In this document: piece after piece, positions 6,928-12,711 of the stretch
Position numbering within the stretch: the first letter of the stretch is position 1
How the letters are laid out: every line of letters starts with the position of its first letter
Source of the DNA: UBA7692 sp964650845
Lineage (GTDB): Bacteria; Bacteroidota; Bacteroidia; Chitinophagales; LD1
Direction: 5' to 3'
DNA length: 16,892 nt
Assembly: GCA_964650845.1 (NCBI GenBank)
Contig: CAZYXR010000065.1
Coordinates: 1-16,892, forward strand
Notes under the pieces: model-generated
The model's database searches: none
What the model was told of the DNA's origin: nothing
Seen by the model: only the letters and a program-made list of their open reading frames with translations
Made by a program: the position numbers and the translations under genes

Positions 6928-8630
6928 TGTTTTAGAATTTTTGTTGTGAATGTTTGATTGTTGAAATTTATTTGAACGAAGTAAAGCCCAGAAGGGTAGT
7001 TGTGAATGTTGAATTGTAAACGCTGAATGTTGTTTGATGAATAAACTTTTTCTCCCAATGTGTTGAAGAGATTCGCTGAAAATATTTTGTTGTCTGGTGA
7101 AACGATGTTTAGAAAATCAGTTGTTGGGTTGGGATAAATAGAAAAATTGTTTTCAAAATCAATGTCTGCTATTCCTGTTGCCGTGCTGTCAATCACCAAA
7201 AAACTTCCCATCATGCCGTCATCTTCGTGATGCAGCAAATGGCAGTGATACATGTAAGGAGTGGTATTGTCGGCAAAGGTTTCAAACTTGGTTATGAATT
7301 TTACGCTGTCGTTTGGCATTACAAGTATTACATCTTTCCAACCTGTTTCGCTTGGTGTGGGTGGCAGTCCGCTTTTTTCAATCACATTAAATTGTATGTC
7401 GTGAATGTGAAACGGATGTGCAACCAAAGTTTTGTTTACTAATGTCCAAATCTCTGTTGTGTTCAAATGCACCACTGCATTGATGCTGTCCATGTTAAAA
7501 GTTTTGTTGTTGATGCCGAAAGGTCCCTCTGCACGGTTGGGCGGGTCAATAGGCAACAAACGAAGTGTGTCAAACACAAGCGTTCTGTAATTGGTTGCTG
7601 AAAGTGTGTTGAATGGTGTGTAAGGCACTAATGCGTTTGCAATAGTTGTAACGGGTGAACCAGTTTGTGCAACCACATTAATTTGAAGTAAGTTAAAGTC
7701 AACTCCGTTCAGCTTGTTTTCTGCGTATTCATGTATGCTGTCGGAGCCGTTCCCCACGATTTTTGAACCATAAATTCCATTGGGCATTTCAGAAGCAAAA
7801 CTTTTCAGGAAAAGTGATTGCGATAGCATTCCGCTAAAATTTACAAGAATTTCAACTCTTTCACCGGGGCTTAACAAAATACGTGTTAATGCAAGCGATG
7901 TGTCCAACAGTCCGCCATCGGTAGCTATCTGATAAAAAGTTTGCCCGTTGCTGAAACCGAAGTTATACGAACGCAAACTGCTTCCATTTAATAGACGAAA
8001 ACGAATGACTTGTGCAGGTGCATTGAAATAAGGATTCAATGTGCCGTTTACAAACAAAGCTGTGTCCATGTCGGTTGCTATGGCAATTTGCTGTAAATCA
8101 TCAAATGCTTTGCTCTGCACAACCAATGGAATATCATCCACTCCGTAAGTTCTTGGCAAAGCCAAAACAGCCTCTGCACTGTCTCTAATTATAAAAAAAC
8201 CCGCAAGACCTCTGGAAACCTGTGGGTCGGTTTGCCCGGCACCGTGGGGGTGATACCAAAAAGTTCCTGCATTGTTCAGCACTTTAAACTTAGGACTCCA
8301 TGTGGTAGATGGGTTAATAATTTGGTGTGGGCCACCATCATTAACTGCGGCAACATGCAAACCATGCCAGTGCATGGTAGTTTTTACATTTAGAGTATTA
8401 ATTACATTTAATGTGATGTTGTCGCCTTTGTTCACAATAATTGTTGGCGACATCCACACTCCGTTGATGCCGTAAGTGGGAGTAGCCTTGCTTCCGTAAA
8501 AAGTTTGCGTACCACTTTGTACTGTGAGGTTAAAATTTGTTCCTGTTAGTGATGGTGGTATGACAAGCGGATTTTGTGCTTGAACAAACAATCGCTGAAG
8601 TAATAAAAAGATGCAAACTGTTAATCTCAT
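6924..8630 (-). CDS. T9SS-exported three-domain multicopper oxidase
   Basis: A laccase/CueO/bilirubin-oxidase-type enzyme that oxidises a substrate (Cu(I), Fe(II), Mn(II) or phenols are all possible) and reduces O2 to water. Signal peptide about 1-19 (VQAQ). Copper ligands are in the motifs HWHGLH (87-92), WYHPHG (125-130), HPFHIH (405-410) and YHCHLLHHEDDGMM (461-474). The His467 and Met473 positions fit a type 1 centre. Residues 490-568 are a T9SS sorting domain (IYPNPTT ... GLYFVQI ... KILKQ), so it is exported to the cell surface or medium. It does not carry the Met-rich insert or the beta-barrel tail of the other oxidase in this cluster. It begins 1 base after the preceding gene and overlaps the next by 4 bases. 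Confidence 0.9.
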   Translation of the reverse strand: MRLTVCIFLLLQRLFVQAQNPLVIPPSLTGTNFNLTVQSGTQTFYGSKATPTYGINGVWMSPTIIVNKGDNITLNVINTLNVKTTMHWHGLHVAAVNDGGPHQIINPSTTWSPKFKVLNNAGTFWYHPHGAGQTDPQVSRGLAGFFIIRDSAEAVLALPRTYGVDDIPLVVQSKAFDDLQQIAIATDMDTALFVNGTLNPYFNAPAQVIRFRLLNGSSLRSYNFGFSNGQTFYQIATDGGLLDTSLALTRILLSPGERVEILVNFSGMLSQSLFLKSFASEMPNGIYGSKIVGNGSDSIHEYAENKLNGVDFNLLQINVVAQTGSPVTTIANALVPYTPFNTLSATNYRTLVFDTLRLLPIDPPNRAEGPFGINNKTFNMDSINAVVHLNTTEIWTLVNKTLVAHPFHIHDIQFNVIEKSGLPPTPSETGWKDVILVMPNDSVKFITKFETFADNTTPYMYHCHLLHHEDDGMMGSFLVIDSTATGIADIDFENNFSIYPNPTTDFLNIVSPDNKIFSANLFNTLGEKVYSSNNIQRLQFNIHNYPSGLYFVQINFNNQTFTTKILKQ

Positions 8631-8631
8631 G

Positions 8632-9327
8632 TTATTTTTGAATTAAGAATTTTTTTGTTGTGATAATTTTATTTTCTGTGAAAATGGAAATGTTGTAAAT
8701 TCCATTTGATAAATTTTCTGTGCTAACAGAAATTGAATTTGTTTTTGAAACTCCTTTTTCAATTTCTTTTCCCGAAACATCCGTAATCAAAAATTGAAAA
8801 CCTGTTGGCAAATTTGAATTGATGTTGATGTTATCTTTTGCAGGGTTCGGAGAAATGCTGAAAGCATTTTTGTTTTCTGTGGTTGCAATTCCCGAAGTTG
8901 CACTTACAGTTAAGATATAAGTGAGAGTATCTTTCATTGCAGGATTTGCAAAATCCCAAACAGCGTATCGGACTATGGCTGTGCCATAATTTACATGTGG
9001 TGTGATGTGAAGCAATAAGAAACCGTAATCGCTTGGGTAAATTGGGTTCATTATGCCGCTATCTACCAAAGTGGTGTAGCATATAGCATTATCACAAGCC
9101 GATGCTTCCCACAAGGCAGGCACACTTTCACTCACCTTCTGCCATTTAAGTTGCAAGGTGTCGGTAGTAGTATTTTGCTGTTGTATGCTCAGTGTTTCCA
9201 AATCTTCCATCAAGCCCACTATATTTATGGTGTCGTTTGGAACAAGGGAATAGGATTGAGCAAAAGAAATATCAGTAGCCGCAAATATTGAGGCTACTGA
9301 CAAAACTATTTTGAAGATATTTCTCAT
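8632..9327 (-). CDS. Small T9SS-exported protein of unknown function
   Basis: A 231-residue secreted protein: signal peptide about 1-24 (SFAQ), a beta-rich domain of about 115 residues and a T9SS sorting domain (about 155-231; SISPNPAK ... NGIYNISIF). The beta domain contains WEASACDNAICYTT with Cys78 and Cys83, followed by LLHITPHVNYGTAIVRYAVWD. This is an Ig-like pattern that I associate with several Bacteroidota surface proteins but cannot name. The Cys pair may form a disulfide or bind metal with His106 and His111; that is speculation. It lies 2 bases after the CxxCH protein and 1 base before the exported multicopper oxidase, so a supporting role for that oxidase is plausible. Confidence 0.7.
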   Translation of the reverse strand: MRNIFKIVLSVASIFAATDISFAQSYSLVPNDTINIVGLMEDLETLSIQQQNTTTDTLQLKWQKVSESVPALWEASACDNAICYTTLVDSGIMNPIYPSDYGFLLLHITPHVNYGTAIVRYAVWDFANPAMKDTLTYILTVSATSGIATTENKNAFSISPNPAKDNININSNLPTGFQFLITDVSGKEIEKGVSKTNSISVSTENLSNGIYNISIFTENKIITTKKFLIQK

Positions 9328-9329
9328 TT

Positions 9330-10163
9330 TTAGTGATTGATAGTGAGTTTCTGTGTAGCTGTTTTTCCGTTCACTTGTAAGCGAACAAAATAATTTCCGT
9401 TTGGCAATACTGCTGTGCTGAATTGCTTTGTAACAATTCCACTTTGCTTTTCATTAATAATAATTGCAACCTGTTTTCCTGTAATATCGGTAACATCAAT
9501 AATCAAGTTTGAAGTTTCTTTTAAATCAAGACGGATTGACATATTTTCGGTTGCTGGATTTGGATAAACAGAAAAAGCATTTACGCCATTTGGCAAATTT
9601 GCAATTCCTGTTGTGCCATTTTCTTTTACGGTTAAAGAAGATAAAAATGTTTTATCCCCGTCTTTATGTCCATTAAAGTTTGAATTGTAGGCACCGTAAA
9701 AGGTTACATTTCCCGTCCCTGATTTTGGAGCAATCCACTTAAATGACCAAGTTTTAAAACCAGTACCATTAATTCCATTCTCTGTATAAGTAATGTATTT
9801 TCCCATTCCAACCAATTGAGTTTGGATACTATCTGATAACACAATAGTTCCGAGTAAATCACCATTAGTATTCTGGGGTGATACCTGAAACCCGAATCGT
9901 GTACCTTCTGTCTCGGTATTAGTTGTGGTTATAGTGTAGGTTTTTCCTGCAACATAGCCGCTCGTGGGAATATCAGAAGTTATCCAACCTTCGACCTTGT
10001 TAGCTGTTCCAGCATGACAAAATGTACAGTTTTTAAGGCCATCGCCTGGCGAACCAGTGTAGCCTGGTTCTGCTCCTTCTTTTCTAGTTACTTTCATGGT
10101 TGAAGACTGTAGCACAATCATTCCCATTGCAAGGAAAAATGCCAAATACATTACTCTTTTCAT
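9330..10163 (-). CDS. T9SS-exported Reeler/choice-of-anchor-V-like protein with CxxCH motif
   Basis: A 277-residue secreted protein. After a hydrophobic leader (1-20), residues 33-55 read GYTGSPGDG, then NCTFCHAG. This is the TGxPGDG...CxxCHxG signature of the Bacteroidota 'choice-of-anchor V' (Reeler-related) proteins. Cys46-Cys49-His50 is a possible c-type haem attachment site, though only one is present and no distal Met ligand is assigned. A beta-sandwich of about 140 residues follows (GFQVSPQN, GNVTFYGAYN). The C-terminus (about 200-277) is a T9SS sorting domain nearly identical to that of the adjacent thioredoxin-fold protein. If haem is bound, it could pass electrons to or from the exported oxidase two genes on. 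The haem is an inference. Confidence 0.75.
   Translation of the reverse strand: MKRVMYLAFFLAMGMIVLQSSTMKVTRKEGAEPGYTGSPGDGLKNCTFCHAGTANKVEGWITSDIPTSGYVAGKTYTITTTNTETEGTRFGFQVSPQNTNGDLLGTIVLSDSIQTQLVGMGKYITYTENGINGTGFKTWSFKWIAPKSGTGNVTFYGAYNSNFNGHKDGDKTFLSSLTVKENGTTGIANLPNGVNAFSVYPNPATENMSIRLDLKETSNLIIDVTDITGKQVAIIINEKQSGIVTKQFSTAVLPNGNYFVRLQVNGKTATQKLTINH
9332..9620 (-). repeat. Duplicated T9SS sorting-domain coding segment, copy 1
   Basis: The 3' end of the CxxCH gene is homologous at DNA level to the 3' end of the thioredoxin-fold gene (10174-10460), including stretches such as ACTTGTAAGCGAACAAAATA on the plus strand. The encoded tails differ at a minority of positions (KETSNLIIDVTDITGKQVAI against KEASNLLIDVTDITGKQVAI). 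The other T9SS domains in the cluster are much more different, so this pair arose by recent tandem duplication or gene conversion of the sorting module. Confidence 0.85.
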
Positions 10164-10171
10164 AATATTGA

Positions 10172-10963
10172 TTAATGATTTATTATTAATTTCTGAGTAG
10201 CAGTATTTCCATCAACTTGTAAGCGAACAAAATAATTTCCACTTGGCAATTCCGAGGTGTTGAATTGTTTTGTGATAATGCCGTTCAGTTTTTCGTTGGA
10301 AATAATTGCAACCTGTTTTCCAGTGATGTCGGTTACATCAATCAGCAAGTTTGAAGCTTCTTTTAAATCAAGATTGATAGTGATATTGTCGCTTGCAGGA
10401 TTCGGGAAAACAGAAAAGGCATTTACCGCACTTGGTAAATCTGTTATGCCAGTTGTGCCATTAATTTGGGCTAAAATTTTGTTCCTCATTTCAGTGGTGT
10501 CGCTGGTGCTGAAACTTAAAGTTGAAAACATTACTCGCCTGTTTGCACCTGAACCGCCTAAGACAACAATGGTAGGCATACCAAAACCGCCATAATTAGC
10601 TACATGAGCTGCACCGCTGTCCATCGGCTGATAAAATGTTCCTAAATTATTTGATGAAACCCAACTTGCTGAATAAGTGCAAGTAGTTGAGTTCTGAAAT
10701 GGAAAGGCATAACCCTTAACCATTCCCGGGTGTATTGCATTGATGTTGTTTGCCATTGCCTGAATTTTTTGTGCTGGTGGAGGGCAACTGCCACAACTTG
10801 GCATGTAGAAAAACAAGATTACTGCTTTGCCGGCATCTAAGTCGGCAAACATATTTACGGATGCACCGTTGCAGTCAACGCCACTGAACTGCATAGGTGT
10901 TTGTGCTTTGGAAATCGTAATTACGAACATCAAAGCGATTGTTGTTAAAATTGATTTTGTCAT
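10172..10963 (-). CDS. T9SS-exported thioredoxin-fold (redoxin-like) protein
   Basis: A 263-residue secreted protein. The ATG at 10963 is chosen because it opens a clear signal peptide (MTKSILTTIA to SKAQ, residues 1-21); the longer reading from 11053 would begin in a dispersed palindrome and lacks a signal at its start. Residues 22-165 form a thioredoxin/AhpC-TSA fold: ILFFYMPSCGSCPPP (active-site Cys57 and Cys60) and the cis-proline motif GFGMPTIVVLGG. Residues 185-263 are a T9SS sorting domain. It probably reduces or forms disulfides, or delivers Cu, for cysteine-containing neighbours outside the cell. It is 8 bases before the CxxCH gene and 129 bases after the HYC_CC_PP gene. Confidence 0.8.
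   Translation of the reverse strand: MTKSILTTIALMFVITISKAQTPMQFSGVDCNGASVNMFADLDAGKAVILFFYMPSCGSCPPPAQKIQAMANNINAIHPGMVKGYAFPFQNSTTCTYSASWVSSNNLGTFYQPMDSGAAHVANYGGFGMPTIVVLGGSGANRRVMFSTLSFSTSDTTEMRNKILAQINGTTGITDLPSAVNAFSVFPNPASDNITINLDLKEASNLLIDVTDITGKQVAIISNEKLNGIITKQFNTSELPSGNYFVRLQVDGNTATQKLIINH
10174..10460 (-). repeat. Duplicated T9SS sorting-domain coding segment, copy 2
   Basis: Partner of the segment at 9332-9620. Homology covers the linker starting TTGI(A/T)(N/D)LP and the whole sorting domain up to the final INH. Upstream of the linker the two proteins are unrelated, so only the sorting module is shared. Confidence 0.85.
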
Positions 10964-11028
10964 TGTTATTTGAATTTGATTGTTGTTTGAGAAATTTAAT
11001 TTATTGAATAATTGATAAACGCAAGAAA

Positions 11029-11053
11029 TTGTTCGTGCCGCAGGCACAAACAA
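11029..11053. repeat. Palindrome GTGCC-GCA-GGCAC, copy 1
   Basis: TTGTTCGTGCC and GGCACAAACAA are arms of 11 bases with one mismatch around GCA. The core GTGCCGCAGGCAC recurs at 11184-11198 inside the next gene. It sits in the spacer upstream of the thioredoxin-fold gene. The repeat of an identical core suggests a small dispersed palindromic element. Confidence 0.6.
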
Positions 11054-11055
11054 GT

Positions 11056-11080
11056 ATAGCCGTTCAGGTATGACGGCTAT
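11056..11080. other. Stem-loop between the HYC_CC_PP and thioredoxin-fold genes
   Basis: ATAGCCGT and ACGGCTAT form a perfect 8-base stem around a 9-base loop, 12 bases beyond the HYC_CC_PP stop. It may attenuate read-through into the rest of the cluster or protect the message. There is no T-run after it on the minus strand, so a classic terminator is unlikely. Confidence 0.5.
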
Positions 11081-11092
11081 GGAATTATGAAA

Positions 11093-11479
11093 TCAGATTA
11101 GAAAAACCCTGTCCAACAAATAAATTGGAGTTTTGGGCTTGAACTGCGGAGGATGATAAAAGTCAGAAACTAAATATTGATGTTGTGCCGCAGGCACAGT
11201 TTCAATAAGTGTTGGAAAAGCAAAAAGAAATTTTGGAGAGGCAATCTTGAAAGCAAAGTGACTGGTTTTCGCCAGTTCATCATTTGCTTTCAATTGAACG
11301 GTTTTGTCTTTACAGCAATTGGGCTTCATTGGCTTTTTGCCACACTTGCAATTGTGTTCACCGTCTGCAAAGAAGTCAATAGAAGCCAGTTTGCCACCGC
11401 ACCAATGAACGGAAACCGCCACTCCTGAATTTGCAATCAGAAATAACAGCAGTAAGAATATGGCTGTTGCCTTTTTCAT
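11093..11479 (-). CDS. HYC_CC_PP-type Cys-rich secreted protein
   Basis: A 128-residue exported protein of the Bacteroidota HYC_CC_PP type, named after three conserved motifs. All are visible here: HWC (25-27), CC (55-56, with Cys44 and Cys46 just before in NCKCGKK) and HPP (109-111). The family often lies beside copper uptake or resistance genes. The Cys and His residues suggest a periplasmic Cu-binding role, not proven. The ATG at 11479 is chosen over the in-frame ATG at 11515 because it begins a clean signal peptide (MKKATAIFLL...) and because a promoter -7 box lies between the two. It is the first gene of the cluster, 129 bases before the thioredoxin-fold gene. Confidence 0.8.
   Translation of the reverse strand: MKKATAIFLLLLFLIANSGVAVSVHWCGGKLASIDFFADGEHNCKCGKKPMKPNCCKDKTVQLKANDELAKTSHFAFKIASPKFLFAFPTLIETVPAAQHQYLVSDFYHPPQFKPKTPIYLLDRVFLI
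11184..11198. repeat. Palindrome GTGCC-GCA-GGCAC, copy 2
   Basis: TGTGCC and GGCACA arms around GCA, within the HYC_CC_PP gene. It encodes Val-Pro-Ala-Ala on the minus strand. The core is identical to the copy at 11035-11047, 149 bases away. Confidence 0.55.
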
Positions 11480-11487
11480 TGAAGGTT

Positions 11488-11511
11488 CAAAGATAGGGTT
11501 TTTGTCAAGAT
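11488..11511 (-). promoter_or_regulatory. Candidate promoter of the copper cluster
   Basis: On the minus strand TATCTTTG (11488-11495) fits the Bacteroidota -7 consensus TAnnTTTG. A TTG lies 17 bases upstream, close to the expected -33 spacing of 19-21. The box ends only 8 bases before the chosen start codon, implying a very short or absent leader. The fit is good for -7 and fair for -33; there is no experimental support. Confidence 0.4.
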
Positions 11512-11551
11512 ACAAGTATGTTTAATTCGGAGACGGAACAAAGGGGTGGAG

Positions 11552-11620
11552 ATTGCACTCTTTTGACTTTGCTTTTGCGTTTGGCATGAGGGAAGGAAAG
11601 CAAAGGCAAATGTGTGCAAT
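11552..11620. repeat. Long hairpin upstream of the copper cluster
   Basis: The arms 11552-11572 and 11600-11620 are 21 bases each and match at 18 of 21 positions, with a 27-base loop. The loop and flanks (TTTGGCATGAGGG, then GTGCGGTTGG at 11644) resemble those of the 288-354 stem-loop and its flank (GCTGGCAAGAGGG; GTGCGGTTGG at 229). The rest of 11496-11784 holds A/T-rich runs and no credible gene. Confidence 0.7.
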
Positions 11621-11700
11621 GTGCGGTGGCATAAAAATTTTTCGTGCGGTTGGCTTTTTTTTATTTTTTTTTCAGAAGGGTGAGCCATTCAAAGAGGTGT

Positions 11701-11784
11701 CAGGTAACTGTCCAACTAACCCTAAAACTGTTAGTCAAAAGCACCCAAGTTTGATGTTGGCAGGTCGGTTAATAAACTTGCAGG
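11701..11784. repeat. Short TAAC/GTTA repeats beside hairpin B
   Basis: CAGGTAAC occurs at 11701-11708 and again at 11781-11788, where it forms the edge of hairpin B. Between them ACTAAC (11715-11720) and GTTAGT (11730-11735) form a small inverted repeat with a 9-base loop. The stretch may be a scar of a lost insertion or part of a recombination site. No gene is seen. Confidence 0.4.
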
Positions 11785-11910
11785 TAACGTTTTGCAGCTA
11801 CAAGAAGTTGGCGATTTCGAAGCACAGAACTGTCTTCCAGCACTGAACTTGATACGAAGCACAAAGCTACATTTAACCACTGAAACGCCAATTTCTTGTA
11901 GGTGCTGTTA
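11785..11910 (-). repeat. Hairpin element B (attC-like)
   Basis: TAAC at 11785-11788 and GTTA at 11907-11910 enclose arms 11794-11813 and 11886-11905 that pair at 18 of 20 positions. The TAAC side has a 5-base unpaired spacer against a single base on the GTTA side. The centre contains GAAGCAC (11819-11825) and ATACGAAGCAC (11852-11862). The outer bases GTTATAGCGC (11907-11916) are the exact reverse complement of 12550-12559, the edge of element C. On the minus strand it begins 10 bases after the stop of the broken gene, the usual position of attC relative to a cassette gene. Confidence 0.85.
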
Positions 11911-11920
11911 TAGCGCGTTT

Positions 11921-12187
11921 TTATTTCTTGTCTGTCCATTTTACTGCTTTTGCTGATATTGTCAAAACGTCCTTGCGTTGCAGTTCTTTCCAAGGAGTTT
12001 TGGTCTTGTCATATTCAATTATTTGATATTTTCTTTCACAGTTTTTCCAATTTGTGCAAGGACAGCGGTTTGGGTTTTCGTCCCACGGAATTGTCGCTCT
12101 TCATTGAAATTCAGCAATAGCGTCTTCAAAGGTTTTATATTCTCCTTTCTGTGGTTCTGCGTGTATTTCATCTTCGACTATAAACAT
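11921..12187 (-). pseudogene. Broken small gene with in-frame TGA
   Basis: From ATG at 12187 one frame runs to TAA at 11921 with a single internal TGA (12101-12103). It gives 28 residues (MFIVEDEIHAEP... FEDAIAEFQ), stop, then 59 residues beginning RATIPWDENPNRCPC. The second part contains CPCTNWKNC, a possible metal or structural Cys cluster, and ends VKWTDKK. Sequence quality on both sides of the TGA is protein-like and in the same frame, so a nonsense mutation (or base error) is the simplest reading. The open frame extends upstream of the ATG as FYSYSDNFCTDKLELSG without a start, overlapping the previous gene. The family is not one I can name. The stop lies 10 bases from hairpin B. Confidence 0.6.
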
Positions 12188-12191
12188 TCCG

Positions 12192-12542
12192 CTAAGTTCC
12201 AATTTGTCCGTGCAAAAATTGTCCGAGTAGGAGTAAAACAGTCAAGCTTAAAAACCAGAAAATATTTTTTCGTTGTCCCTTTATAATTGTCCATATAGCA
12301 AGCAAAAGTGTGATAAGGAAAAGTATTCCCCAAATGAGATTCACTGTCGAGTAAAGTCCAGCTGTTTTGTAGTAATATGGAGTTGGTCCTTCTCCGCCAA
12401 AGGGATAACCGTCTGTCTTGTTAAGAATACCAATTAAGTAAAACTCGCTCAAATTGATAAGTGCCAATAGTCCGCTTAGAATTATTGTCAATATGGAAAT
12501 TGCCAAAAATTTCGGTCTGCTTATTTTGGTTTCTGTTGTCAT
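12192..12542 (-). CDS. Hypothetical small membrane protein
   Basis: A 116-residue protein with three hydrophobic segments (about 12-36, 66-86 and 93-110), a Lys/Arg-containing N-terminus, and a loop YPFGGEGPTPYYYKTAGLY after the first segment. I recognise no family. The ATG at 12542 is only 13 bases from the edge of hairpin C, leaving almost no leader, as is typical of integron-cassette genes. Its end overlaps the open frame leading into the broken gene at 12187-11921. A phage, toxin or immunity role cannot be supported from sequence. Confidence 0.65.
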   Translation of the reverse strand: MTTETKISRPKFLAISILTIILSGLLALINLSEFYLIGILNKTDGYPFGGEGPTPYYYKTAGLYSTVNLIWGILFLITLLLAIWTIIKGQRKNIFWFLSLTVLLLLGQFLHGQIGT

Positions 12543-12555
12543 TTAAAATGCGCTA

Positions 12556-12677
12556 TAACGGTTGCAGGTTTAAGAAGTGCGGGCTTCGGAGCCTACAAAC
12601 TTTCCACCTACCACAAAGGTAATTGGGAGAAGATACTTACCAAACCTACAAACCCGCATTTTTTAAACCTGCTGTTA
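12556..12677 (-). repeat. Hairpin element C (attC-like)
   Basis: TAAC at 12556-12559 and GTTA at 12674-12677 flank arms 12564-12583 and 12653-12672 that pair at 18 of 20 positions; both mismatches are G opposite T. The centre contains ACCTACCACAA (12606-12616), shared with A and D. The outer bases GTTAGCCGT (12674-12682) are the reverse complement of 16578-16586, the edge of element D. On the minus strand it starts 34 bases after the stop of the PKD protein gene. Confidence 0.85.
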
Positions 12678-12711
12678 GCCGTTCGCCCATTTTCTATATT
12701 AGAGAATACCA

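Noticed and set aside
10964..11053. Longer N-terminus of the thioredoxin-fold protein
   Set aside because: The added 30 residues come from the palindrome and spacer; the inner ATG at 10963 starts a proper signal peptide.
11785..11910. Insertion sequence or MITE as the explanation for hairpins A-D
   Set aside because: No target-site duplication flanks them, copies are not near-identical in the stems, and edge complementarity runs across the gene blocks, which MITE insertion would not produce. Not fully excluded.
11769..11993. Minus-strand open frame of 74 codons
   Set aside because: It reads into hairpin B and overlaps, in another frame, the better-supported reading that ends at 11921.
11978..12286. 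Plus-strand open frame of 102 codons
   Set aside because: It is antisense to the broken gene and to the end of the membrane-protein gene, whose minus-strand readings are more protein-like.
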